A stretch of 64,000 bases of DNA. Origin: Oleidesulfovibrio sp047973035 (lineage in GTDB: Bacteria; Desulfobacterota; Desulfovibrionia; Desulfovibrionales; Desulfovibrionaceae). Numbering within the stretch: the stretch's first letter is position 1; every line of letters starts with the position of its first letter. The position numbers were made by a program, and so were the translations under genes. The stretch covers positions 1 to 64,000 of the forward strand of contig NZ_JBKEBF010000018.1 in assembly GCF_047973035.1 (NCBI RefSeq), written 5' to 3'. Shown here one piece after another: positions 6,539 to 14,319 of the stretch. The notes below the pieces were generated by a model. The model had not been told where the DNA came from. It worked only from the letters and a program-made list of their open reading frames with translations, and did no database searches.

Positions 6539-8117
6539 TAACAGCAATGTCGCGCCGGGCAAGAACAAGACCCTGCGCTGTGCCATTTACACACGCAAGA
6601 GTCATGAGGAAGGGCTCGAACAGGAGTTCAACTCGTTGGATGCGCAACGGGAATCGGCGGAACACTATATCGAAGCCCAGAGGATGCGTGGCTGGACGGC
6701 TCTGCCGGATCGCTATGACGATGGTGGTTTCTCGGGCGGGAACATGGAGCGTCCGGGGCTGCGCCGCCTGCTGGCGGACATCGACGCCGGGAAGGTTGAT
6801 GTGATCGTCGTCTACAAGGTCGACCGGCTGTCCCGCTCGCTGCTGGACTTCATGAAGATGATCGACCTCTTCAACGAGAAGGGTGTCAGCTTCGTCTCGG
6901 TCACCCAGCACTTCAGCACCACCGATCCCACCGGCCGGATGTTTCTCGGTATCCTGATCACCTTCGCCCAGTACGAGCGGGAGGTCATCGCCGAACGTAT
7001 CCGGGACAAGGTGGCGGCAGCCAAGCGCCGGGGGAAATACTGCGGCGGCGTACCCATCCTCGGATACGACGTCGACAGGGACAACAAGAAGCTGCTGGTC
7101 AACCCAGATGAAGCCAGGACGGTGCAGTACATCTTCCGCCGCTTCATCCAGATCGGCTCGGCCAAGAAGCTGGGCCAGGAATTGAACGAACAGGGATACC
7201 GCACCAAGGCCTGGACCACCAAGAAAGGCAAGGTGCGCGAGGGCTCCGAATGGAACACAGCCCACATCTACCGGCTGCTGAACAACCGGATCTATATCGG
7301 CGAGATCGCCCACAAGGACCGCAGCTACCCCGGTGAGCACGAAGGGATCATCGACCGGGCGACCTGGGATAAGGTTCAGGCCATCCTGGAGGACAACAAA
7401 CCGGTCAAGGTTTCCATGGCCAGAACCAAAATGGTCGCCCCGCTGAAAGGCGTCATCCGTTGTGGCCACTGCGGCTGCTCGATGGGACCGACCTACGCCC
7501 GCAAGAACGGCCGCCATTACACCTATTACATCTGTCAGAAGGACAGCAAGCGGACCGTGAGCCGGTGCCCGCTCAAACGGATTCCCGCCGGGGACATCGA
7601 GCAGGCGGTAATCGAACAGTTGAGCGCCGTGTTCCGCACACCGACGCTGGTGGCCAAGACCTACTTCGCGGCCCGGGACATCGAGCAGGCAGAGCGGGAG
7701 CGGTTGTTCAAGCAGAAAGCCCAACTCGAGATGGAGCTGTCGCAGGCGCGGGAGCAGGCTCTCGAATTAATGAAACCCGGCAGCGATCAGCCGGGCAAGA
7801 CCGAGATGCTGACGACGGTCAATCGCCAGGCGGTCGAGCTCTCGAAACAACTGACCCATGTGAGCGAGCGATGCAGAGCCTACCAGGGGAGCAGCATTAC
7901 GGAACAGGATGTGTCGGAGGCCTTCCAGAATGTCGAGGGCTTCTGGGAAGACCTTTTCCCGGTGGAACGGAATCGGCTCATCCGCCTCCTGGTGGATAAG
8001 GTCGAGATCCGCGAGACCGGAATCGACATGGAGCTGCGTACCAACGGGCTGACAACGCTCATCGCCGAGCTGGCTGGTCTGGCATGCGAAGTCACCGAAC
8101 GGAGGGCAAGCCGATGA
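6531..8117 (+). CDS. Large serine recombinase (528 aa)
   Basis: Site-specific recombinase of the large serine (resolvase/invertase) family, likely the integrase/excisionase of the element. Visible parts are the resolvase domain (CAIYTRKSHEEG with the nucleophilic Ser about residue 24; VDVIVVYKVDRLSRS; GRMFLGILITFAQYERE) and the recombinase domain (NTAHIYRLLNNRIYIGEIAH). A zinc ribbon follows (IRCGHCGCSMGPTY with later Cys residues), then a C-terminal coiled coil (about residues 385-420). The start ATG at 6531 overlaps the DUF2924 gene. The gene is followed by an HTH gene through an ATGA overlap. Large serine integrases do not require tRNA-type targets. Confidence 0.9.
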   Translation: MLDNSNVAPGKNKTLRCAIYTRKSHEEGLEQEFNSLDAQRESAEHYIEAQRMRGWTALPDRYDDGGFSGGNMERPGLRRLLADIDAGKVDVIVVYKVDRLSRSLLDFMKMIDLFNEKGVSFVSVTQHFSTTDPTGRMFLGILITFAQYEREVIAERIRDKVAAAKRRGKYCGGVPILGYDVDRDNKKLLVNPDEARTVQYIFRRFIQIGSAKKLGQELNEQGYRTKAWTTKKGKVREGSEWNTAHIYRLLNNRIYIGEIAHKDRSYPGEHEGIIDRATWDKVQAILEDNKPVKVSMARTKMVAPLKGVIRCGHCGCSMGPTYARKNGRHYTYYICQKDSKRTVSRCPLKRIPAGDIEQAVIEQLSAVFRTPTLVAKTYFAARDIEQAERERLFKQKAQLEMELSQAREQALELMKPGSDQPGKTEMLTTVNRQAVELSKQLTHVSERCRAYQGSSITEQDVSEAFQNVEGFWEDLFPVERNRLIRLLVDKVEIRETGIDMELRTNGLTTLIAELAGLACEVTERRASR

Positions 8118-8536
8118 AAATGAAGCCGACCATTACCGTTGCCGACAACGGCAACCTGCAGATCCACATCCCGATGCTGATCCGGCGCATGCGTGGCCGC
8201 AAGACGGTCATCGCTCCCCAGGCCCTGGATGGAGAAATCACCGGAGCGCAGGAACCGGTGCAGTCCGCCATTCTCCAGGCGCTGGGAAGGGCCTTTTCCT
8301 GGGCCGACATCCTCGAATCCGGCCAGATCAAGTCCATCAGCGAGCTTGCCCGTACCCTCGACGTCGATGGCTCGTATGTGGCCCGCATTCTCAAGCTGAC
8401 GACCCTGGCCCCCGACATCGTCGAAGCCCTGATCAACGGTGAGGAACCTAATGGGCTCTCGCTGGCCAAACTGACCCAGACCTTTCCCGAGGACTGGATC
8501 GAGCAGCGCCGCCAGTTCGGCTTCGTCACCGACTGA
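8114..8536 (+). CDS. ParB/KorB-like HTH protein next to the recombinase (140 aa)
   Basis: The likely start is the ATG at 8114, which overlaps the recombinase stop as ATGA. After a short N-terminal part (MKMKPTITVADNGNLQIHIP), residues about 80-125 form a KorB/ParB-type HTH: SISELARTLDVDGSYVARIL, then KLTTLAPDIVEALINGEEP. It has no ParB nuclease-like N-terminal domain, so it is a short DNA-binding protein rather than a partition protein. Its constant position after the recombinase suggests a regulator or directionality factor for integration and excision. That role is inferred. Confidence 0.7.
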   Translation: MKMKPTITVADNGNLQIHIPMLIRRMRGRKTVIAPQALDGEITGAQEPVQSAILQALGRAFSWADILESGQIKSISELARTLDVDGSYVARILKLTTLAPDIVEALINGEEPNGLSLAKLTQTFPEDWIEQRRQFGFVTD

Positions 8537-8562
8537 CGACCGGACCGGAGACTGCCCCAGAG

Positions 8563-8588
8563 AGCCGACCATCAGCGTCGGCTTTTCT
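8563..8588 (+). terminator. Terminator of the recombinase module, intron target
   Basis: Stem AGCCGAC (8563-8569) and GTCGGCT (8577-8583) with a T-rich tail. It lies about 26 bases past the HTH gene stop. The group II intron starts a few bases downstream, as expected of introns that target terminator hairpins. Confidence 0.65.
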
Positions 8589-8592
8589 ACTT

Positions 8593-10476
8593 GTGCGCCC
8601 GGCAGGGCGCACCTGCTTGGAGGTGCAAGTCCTCTACGAACCCGGCAGGGGGAATCGTTAGCCGAACGGCAAGGGTGTCCACCGTGAGGTGGAATCTGAA
8701 GGAAGCCGAAGGCAAAACGCTGGCCCGACGAACAGGAACCACATACGAGGCATCCATGGCGGATGAGGAGGCAAGTATCTCCAAAGTCCAGTACCTGCAC
8801 GGAAGGCATGGCTGTATATGTGGCGGGCATAAGCGGGAAGGCGGGTGCGCATTACCCGGGGAGATCTGTCCGTCTGCCATCAAGTGCTACTGCCGTCGTG
8901 AGGCGGTGGGATGGGCGGGCAGAAGTCAGCAGAAGGCATAGTAGGTCCCTCGACCGGACTGAAGGCCCGAACAGGTAACACGAAGAGGAGCCGAACTTCG
9001 GATGAGTGTCGCAGACGCAGCAAAGAAGGCTGAGATGCCATCGATCACTCCTGAGGGTAGGGGACGGAATCCCCAAGAGCAGGGACGTGACGCGTCAAAG
9101 CTCACGGAAAGCAAGGATACCTTCTCTTCTGGGCGGCAGAGGCTGATGGAAGCGGTGGTCGAACGCGAGAACATGACAGCGGCCCTGAAACGGGTACGGA
9201 GAAACAAAGGGGCTCCCGGTACAGACGGAATGACTGTGGACGACCTGGTGCCTTTTCTCCGTGAGCAATGGCCGCACATCAAAGACGAACTGCTGGAGGG
9301 TCGGTACAGACCACAACCTGTGCTGGGGGTGGAAATCCCCAAGCCGGGGGGAAAAGGAATGCGCCAACTGGGCATTCCGACGGCACTGGACCGCCTTATC
9401 CAGCAGGCCATGCATCAGGTGTTGAGTCCGATTTTTGATCCTGGCTTTTCCGAGTCCAGTTTCGGCTTTCGTCCAAGCCGAGGAGCGCACCAGGCAGTGA
9501 AGCAGGCGCGTGAACATGTAGCCAAAGGACGACGGTTTGTAGTGGATATGGACCTGGAAAAGTTCTTCGACCGGGCGAATCACGACGTGCTGATGGCGCG
9601 GGTGGCACGCAAGGTGGAGGACCGGCGGATGCGCATGCTGATACGGCGCTATCTGCAGGCCGGGATCATGAAGAAAGGACTTGTCTCTGCACGGGGCGAG
9701 GGAACGCCGCAAGGCGGTCCTCTGTCCCCGCTTTTGTCCAATATCCTTCTGGACGATTTGGACAAGGAGCTTGAACGCCGAGGTCACGCGTTTTGCCGAT
9801 ATGCCGACGACTGCAACATTTACGTGCGGTCTCTGCGGGCGGGGGAACGTGTAATGGCCTCGATTACTCTGTTTCTCTCAAAACGGTTGAAGTTGAGGGT
9901 CAATACAGCCAAAGCGCAGTGGACCGGCCTTGGAAGCGGAAGTTTCTCAGATATAGCATGACGGCGCACCGTCAGCCCCGGCTGAGAGTCGCTCCTGAAG
10001 TCGTGCAGCGCCTGAGGAAGGCGCTTCGGGAAATCTTCCGCAGCGGTCGAGGTCGCTCGCTAACGACCGTGATAGACATCCTTGCGCCAAAACTGAGGGG
10101 ATGGGCTAACTATTTCAAGCTTGCGGAAACACGAGGCGTTTTCGAAGAAATGGATGGATACCTGCGGCGGAAGCTGCGGTGCATTCTCTGGAGACAATGG
10201 AAACGCTCGTACACACGTGCAAGAAAACTGATGCAGAGAGGACTTGGGGAGGAGCGGGCCTGGCGGTCGGCAACGAACGGCCGGGGTCCCTGGTGGAACT
10301 CAGGGGCGTCACATATGAACCAAGCATTCCCCAGGAAATACTTTGATGGACTTGGACTCGTGTCACTGCTCGATCAGATCCGCAGGCTACATCGTGTTAC
10401 CTGAACCGCCGTGGTACGGAACCGTATGCCCGGTGGTGTGAGAGGACGGGGGTGGTGACACCCCCTCCTACTCGAT
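8593..10476 (+). mobile_element. Group II intron, class C-like
   Basis: The 5' end reads GTGCGCCCGGCAGGGCGCAC, a typical group II intron start. A structured leader of about 400 bases precedes the reverse transcriptase gene. The 3' end shows domain V (ACCGCCG ... CGGTGGT, about 10405-10440), then a GC-rich domain VI hairpin ending CTCGAT at 10476. Insertion just downstream of a rho-independent terminator and an encoded protein without an HNH endonuclease domain both point to the C class. The encoded protein is frameshifted, so this copy is probably immobile unless helped in trans. End points are placed by pattern and may shift by a few bases. Confidence 0.8.
9002..10404 (+). pseudogene. ltrA: Group II intron reverse transcriptase/maturase, frameshifted
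   Basis: The first frame (9002 to 9961) holds the RT domain: TALDRLIQQAMHQVLSPIFD, SSFGFRPSRGAHQAV, GTPQGGPLSPLLSNILLDDL and the catalytic CRYADDCNIYV. The family sequence then continues in the +1 frame as SAVDRPWKRKFLRYS, through the maturase domain (KLRGWANYFKLAETRGVFEE) to GPWWNSGASHMNQAFPRKYF and the stop at 10404. The switch falls at the AAAG near 9911-9914; loss of one A explains it. Together the two parts would make about 467 aa, normal for this family. No HNH domain follows. It is either a real mutation or a sequencing error in a short A run. Confidence 0.85.
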
Positions 10477-10778
10477 TAGGGGGTAGGAAAGCGGAGTTGA
10501 CCGCGCTTCTTTTCATGGCCGAGGCGGGCGATTTCGAAAAAAGCGTCCGGTTGCGGCATCGAACGATGACCTAAGACAACCGCCAAAAACGGCAACAAGC
10601 CGCAAACCCATATCAATCAAGGATGTAGCTTCCCGGACGCGCTTCGGACTTGGTCCGGAGAAAACAGAGAATCAGGGGGCAAACAGAGAAAGAAAGGCTG
10701 GAAGATGGGGAGAATCGATGGTGTGGAGAGGTGCTTTGGAAAGATGTGAAACGGGCGCAAACCCTTTAGAAACAAGGG
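10477..10778. other. Gene-free stretch between intron and ssrA terminator
   Basis: No supported gene. The first part continues the GC-rich element sequence interrupted by the intron. A small hairpin (CGGAC TTG GTCCG) lies at about 10646-10658. Composition shifts to that of the host towards the ssrA terminator, so the right end of the element probably lies here. I could not identify a core attachment site. Confidence 0.4.
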
Positions 10779-10827
10779 AAAAAAGAAAACCCGTCACCCC
10801 GGAGAATGACCCCAGAGAGACGGGTTT
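10779..10827 (-). terminator. ssrA terminator
   Basis: Arms AAACCCGTC (10787-10795) and GACGGGTTT (10819-10827). On the minus strand the stem is followed by a T-rich run (A-rich on plus, 10779-10789). It starts 12 bases past the tmRNA 3' end. Confidence 0.8.
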
Positions 10828-10839
10828 GTCTTTTCTAAA

Positions 10840-11199
10840 TGGTGGAGGCGGCGGGAATCGAACCCGCGTCCGAGAATAATCCACGCGAAGCTTCTACAGG
10901 TTTAGATCAGGAATTCAAGCTCGCAAACTGGTGATGCCCCTGATCGGGCTACCGGCAGCAAGTCCGTCTGAAAAGGTCTCACACCCGCAGCGACGAACGG
11001 CGTTGGATGCCAGCCAGATGAGTTTGTCACCAATCAGCGTATCTGACGTCAACTAACTGGTGCAGCAAGCCTAATTAGGCTGCCATTGCGTATTCGTAAT
11101 CGTTGTTTGCAATTACTTTTTTGCCGCTTTTTACGAGGCCAGCGGCGCCTCGACCTGCCACTCCGGCTTCTTCATCCCCGTCGAAACCAGTGCGCCCCC
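10840..11199 (-). ncRNA. ssrA: tmRNA (one-piece)
   Basis: tmRNA rescues stalled ribosomes and tags the unfinished proteins for degradation. The 5' end GGGGGCGCACTGGTTTCGAC (from 11199) pairs with the 3' end CGCCTCC followed by an encoded ACCA (ending 10840). The T-arm GGTTCGAATCCCGCC-type sequence (here GGGTTCGATTCCCGCC) is present. The tag frame lies at 11075-11110 and encodes ANNDYEYAMAA before TAA, a Desulfovibrio-type tag. The gene and its terminator are intact, so the neighbouring element did not disrupt it. Confidence 0.97.
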
Positions 11200-11289
11200 T
11201 TATCTGAAATTTTTAGCGGAAGAAGGTATCCGCCGCTTGTGCAACAATCATGTAGCCACAAAATATCATGCTGGCAAGAGGAAAACGAA

Positions 11290-11877
11290 TCAATTTGAAA
11301 AGTAAAAATGCGCCATAGCCCCCTTCATACTTACTCTGTACTCGCCACCACCCATAGCAGACTGCGCATGATACCGTTGCGAAGCAGAGGCCGCACCTAC
11401 AGCATTTCGTAGGCTGTTCAGGTCACGGACCAGCTCAGACTGGGCCGCAAGCTCTCTAAAAGCTCCCGACAAGTCAGGAGAAGAAGCCAGAAGTTCATCC
11501 ACACGTTGTCTGTCAGGATGAGCCCCTGCAACCTGAAGAGAGTCCGCCTGCAGATGCAGAGTGAGCTTGTCATCCAGACTGATGCCTGCCTCATTCATAA
11601 TCCCCTGCAGTTCTTCTATAAAAACATCCTGTAACTGCGAAATGTTGTCTTCAAGAACAGGAGCTACGTTTCCTCCCTGTTCAGCAATAGACTCCAACTG
11701 CCGCTTTACATCAGGACCAACAGAGGAAAGACTTATTCTGTCTGCCAGTTGAGCCAGCCGACCATGAGAGGCCGTCACTGCCTCCCCCCGTTCTCCAGAT
11801 GCAGACTGTGGCCCCTCCTGCAGGGGTTTAATTCTCATCATTTGCGACAACGAATTATAATCGCTATCAATGGGCAC
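11290..11877 (-). CDS. Hypothetical protein (195 aa)
   Basis: The gene starts with GTG at 11877 behind a strong AGGAGG site eight bases upstream. The protein is soluble, with no signal peptide or membrane segment. It is Gln/Ser/Ala-rich and helical in the middle (APVLEDNISQLQDVFIEELQ; DDKLTLHLQADSLQVAG). The tail SAMGGGEYRVSMKGAMAHFY is glycine-rich. I recognise no family. It is on the same strand as the signalling operon, 127 bases downstream of it, and codon use looks like the host chromosome. Function unknown. Confidence 0.7.
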   Translation of the reverse strand: MPIDSDYNSLSQMMRIKPLQEGPQSASGERGEAVTASHGRLAQLADRISLSSVGPDVKRQLESIAEQGGNVAPVLEDNISQLQDVFIEELQGIMNEAGISLDDKLTLHLQADSLQVAGAHPDRQRVDELLASSPDLSGAFRELAAQSELVRDLNSLRNAVGAASASQRYHAQSAMGGGEYRVSMKGAMAHFYFSN

Positions 11878-12004
11878 AATAATATCCTCCTGACCAACGC
11901 TGCAGGTATTTCCCTTATCAGGCTACCACTCAAAACAAAGCAAAATAGGTGCCATAGAGACCCCCATCCTCCCCCAACTTGTTCTGATTCTTACCGAGCG
12001 TCGC

Positions 12005-13207
12005 TCATTGTGCCTCGCACGTAATCTGAAAAGGCAAAACAAGGGTGAATGTTGTTCCTGCGCCTTCTTCACTTACAAAAGTAATTTCTCCTCCGTCCCG
12101 CTCGGCTAATTGCTTTGCAATGGCAAGGCCGAGTCCGGCACCTCCCAGACGCTTGGTCAAAAAGTGTTCAGCAATTGCAAAGGCTGAAAAAATGTCCTTC
12201 TGCTTGTCAGCTGGAATACCTGCACCGGTGTCGCGCACCTCAAAACGCAACCAGAGCCTTCTTTTCCTGCCTTCAGAAAATGCATTTTCTTTTCCCCACA
12301 GCTGAACCTGCAAATCAACAACGCCCGCACTTGTATAAGTGCATGCGTTTTCCAGCAGATTGAACAGAATCTGAAGCATTGCACCACGATCTCCGATGAG
12401 GCTTTGCGGAATGGTCTCCTGCGCAGAAAAAGAAAAATGCACTCCTTTTTTTCCGAGTAGCTCTGAAAAAGAGTGCGTCAATGAGCTTATCGAATCCAGA
12501 AAAACAAAAGACTCGTAGTGAGGGCGCAGCAAGCCGGAATCAATGCTGGAATGCTCCAACAGGTCAGAAACCAATGAAAGCAACTTGCCCGCAGACTGCT
12601 TGAGCCTGCTTAATAGTTGCCTTTGCTCGCTGTTCAAGCTGGTAGAGGACAGTAGTTGGGCCATACCGAGCAGACCGTTAAGCGGCGTACGCAGTTCATG
12701 GCTGACATTGGCAAGAAAAACAGATTTAGCATTACTAGCTTGCTCTGCACGCTCTTTGGCCCGCAATAGCTCCTTGGTTCTTTTGCGGACCAATTTTTCG
12801 AGTATCCGCTGTTGCCGAAACAATGCCAGATGGGTCTGCACTCTTGCTTTGATCACAAGAGGGGAAAAAGGCTTAAGGACATAATCTACAGCGCCTAAGC
12901 GTAACCCTTTGTCTTCATTGTCCGCATCATCCAAAGAAGTCACAAAAATAATCGGGATATTTTTTGTTGCGGGTAGCTGCTTAAGGGCTCGACAGACTTG
13001 ATATCCGTCCATCCCCGGCATCATCACGTCAAGGAGAATCAGGTCAGGCGGGTTTTCTCCGGCTGCAAGCTCAAGGGCATCCTTACCGTTTGTAGCAGTC
13101 AGCAGGGTAAATTCATCACTCAGAATGCCATGCAACACTGAAAGGTTTGCCGGAATGTCATCGACAGCCAATATGATCAGTCTTTCCGTTGGATGAGTCA
13201 TGGACAT
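12005..13207 (-). CDS. Response regulator-histidine kinase fusion (400 aa)
   Basis: Receiver domain at residues 1-125 (AVDDIPANL, phospho-acceptor Asp60 in LILLDVMMPGMDGY, Lys in YVLKPF). A short coiled coil leads to a HisKA domain with the phospho-His in FLANVSHELRTPLNGLLG (about 165-185). The HATPase domain follows (NLLENACTY; DTGAGIP; GGAGLGLAIAKQL). No membrane segment is present, so it is cytosolic and takes its input through the receiver. It is the last gene of a three-gene signalling operon, 21 bases after the HD-GYP gene. It probably belongs to a phosphorelay with the large hybrid kinase. Confidence 0.88.
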   Translation of the reverse strand: MSMTHPTERLIILAVDDIPANLSVLHGILSDEFTLLTATNGKDALELAAGENPPDLILLDVMMPGMDGYQVCRALKQLPATKNIPIIFVTSLDDADNEDKGLRLGAVDYVLKPFSPLVIKARVQTHLALFRQQRILEKLVRKRTKELLRAKERAEQASNAKSVFLANVSHELRTPLNGLLGMAQLLSSTSLNSEQRQLLSRLKQSAGKLLSLVSDLLEHSSIDSGLLRPHYESFVFLDSISSLTHSFSELLGKKGVHFSFSAQETIPQSLIGDRGAMLQILFNLLENACTYTSAGVVDLQVQLWGKENAFSEGRKRRLWLRFEVRDTGAGIPADKQKDIFSAFAIAEHFLTKRLGGAGLGLAIAKQLAERDGGEITFVSEEGAGTTFTLVLPFQITCEAQ

Positions 13208-13228
13208 AATCCAAAGCCTACCCCCTAT

Positions 13229-14317
13229 CTACATGGAAAGAGCAAGGCGCTCTTCTTCAAGGTCTGCATCTGCCAGAGCAATGGTTCTGATATCATTCTG
13301 ATGCTCTTCAAAAATCTCACACAATAAAGGATCAAAATGTGTACCACAGCCTTCAAGAACTATTTGTACAGCCTTGGAATGCGGGAAGGGATCTTTGTAT
13401 ACACGCTTACTGATTAACGCGTCATACACATCAGCAATGGCCATAATCCGACCGCTGACAGGAATTTTATCCCCTGCTAACCCTTCAGGGTACCCGCGCC
13501 CATCCCAGCGCTCATGATGCGAATACGCGATTTCTTTAGCCACACTCAAAAAAGACTTATACTGTAGTAAAGATTCGGCCCGTTCCAGAGAATCTCTTCC
13601 ATAAACGGTATGCAACTTCATAACTGCAAACTCTTCATCGGTCAGTTTGCCCGGCTTTAATAAAATGTTGTCCGGTACGCCTACTTTTCCGACATCGTGC
13701 AACGGAGCAGACTTGTACAACATGCTGATCGGAGTTTCACTCCAGTAGTCCAGATATGCGCCTCTATCTTTAGCTACCGTAGCAAAAAGGCGCACATAGT
13801 TCTGCGTTCTTTTAAAATGCCCCCCCAGTTCATTATCTCGCATCTCAGCCAAACAAGCCAAAGAGAATATTGTAACATCCTGTGTCAACTGAAGTTCAAC
13901 AGTTCTGTCCCGCACGAGTTCTTCAAGCCTGTCCTGGTGCATTTTTAACTGCAGATGGTTACGCACTCGTGCCAGCACAATAGAGGGGCGTACTGGCTTT
14001 ACGATGTAGTCCACAGCCCCCATTGCCAACCCTGCCGCCTCGTCTTCTTCTTCTCCCTGAGTAGTTACAAAAAGAACCGGAATATCCTTCGTCTGAATAT
14101 TCTCTTTCAACCTGCGGCACACTTCATATCCATCCATTTCAGGCATCAGCACATCAAGCAGAATAATATCAGGTTGCGGGCGGCCACTTGCCAGCTCCAA
14201 AGCCTCAGGGCCGCTAACAGCAGCAAAAACCTGATGTTCTTCTTCAAGAATTTGTTTAAGAATAAGAATATTCACATGGTTATCATCAACGATGAGCACA
14301 CGGCTTGGCCTTGTCAT
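13229..14317 (-). CDS. Response regulator with HD-GYP domain (c-di-GMP phosphodiesterase type)
   Basis: Receiver domain (LIVDDNHVNIL; acceptor Asp55 in IILLDVLMPEMDGY) fused to an HD-GYP domain. The latter shows GGHFKRTQNYV, SAPLHDVGKVGVPDNILLKP (about residue 210) and YSHHERWDGRGYPEGLAGD (about 268-285), where the HD and GYP metal-site residues are intact. HD-GYP proteins of this RpfG type hydrolyse cyclic di-GMP. The gene lies two bases after the hybrid kinase gene, so the kinase is the likely phosphodonor and the output is a change in c-di-GMP level. Confidence 0.9.
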   Translation of the reverse strand: MTRPSRVLIVDDNHVNILILKQILEEEHQVFAAVSGPEALELASGRPQPDIILLDVLMPEMDGYEVCRRLKENIQTKDIPVLFVTTQGEEEDEAAGLAMGAVDYIVKPVRPSIVLARVRNHLQLKMHQDRLEELVRDRTVELQLTQDVTIFSLACLAEMRDNELGGHFKRTQNYVRLFATVAKDRGAYLDYWSETPISMLYKSAPLHDVGKVGVPDNILLKPGKLTDEEFAVMKLHTVYGRDSLERAESLLQYKSFLSVAKEIAYSHHERWDGRGYPEGLAGDKIPVSGRIMAIADVYDALISKRVYKDPFPHSKAVQIVLEGCGTHFDPLLCEIFEEHQNDIRTIALADADLEEERLALSM

Positions 14318-14319
14318 GA

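Larger units (their letters stand above)
1..10700. mobile_element. Integrated element (phage/ICE-like), left end outside window
   Basis: This block is visibly richer in G and C than the chromosome to its right. It carries phage/ICE-type genes: a PD-(D/E)XK nuclease, a sigma-like HTH protein, a large serine recombinase with a DUF2924 partner, and a group II intron. It also carries a compact QueC-like cassette that looks like cargo. The right limit is approximate: composition changes between the end of the intron near 10476 and the ssrA terminator near 10780. No direct repeat marking an attachment site could be identified because the left end lies outside the window. Confidence 0.7.

Noticed and set aside
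6453..7724. Long minus-strand frame (423 aa) opposite the recombinase
   Set aside because: Mirrors the recombinase codons and has no family motif or ribosome site.
10840..11199. ssrA 3' end as the attachment site of the element
   Set aside because: The tmRNA acceptor end and its terminator are both intact, and the recombinase is a serine type; no duplicated ssrA end is visible in the window.
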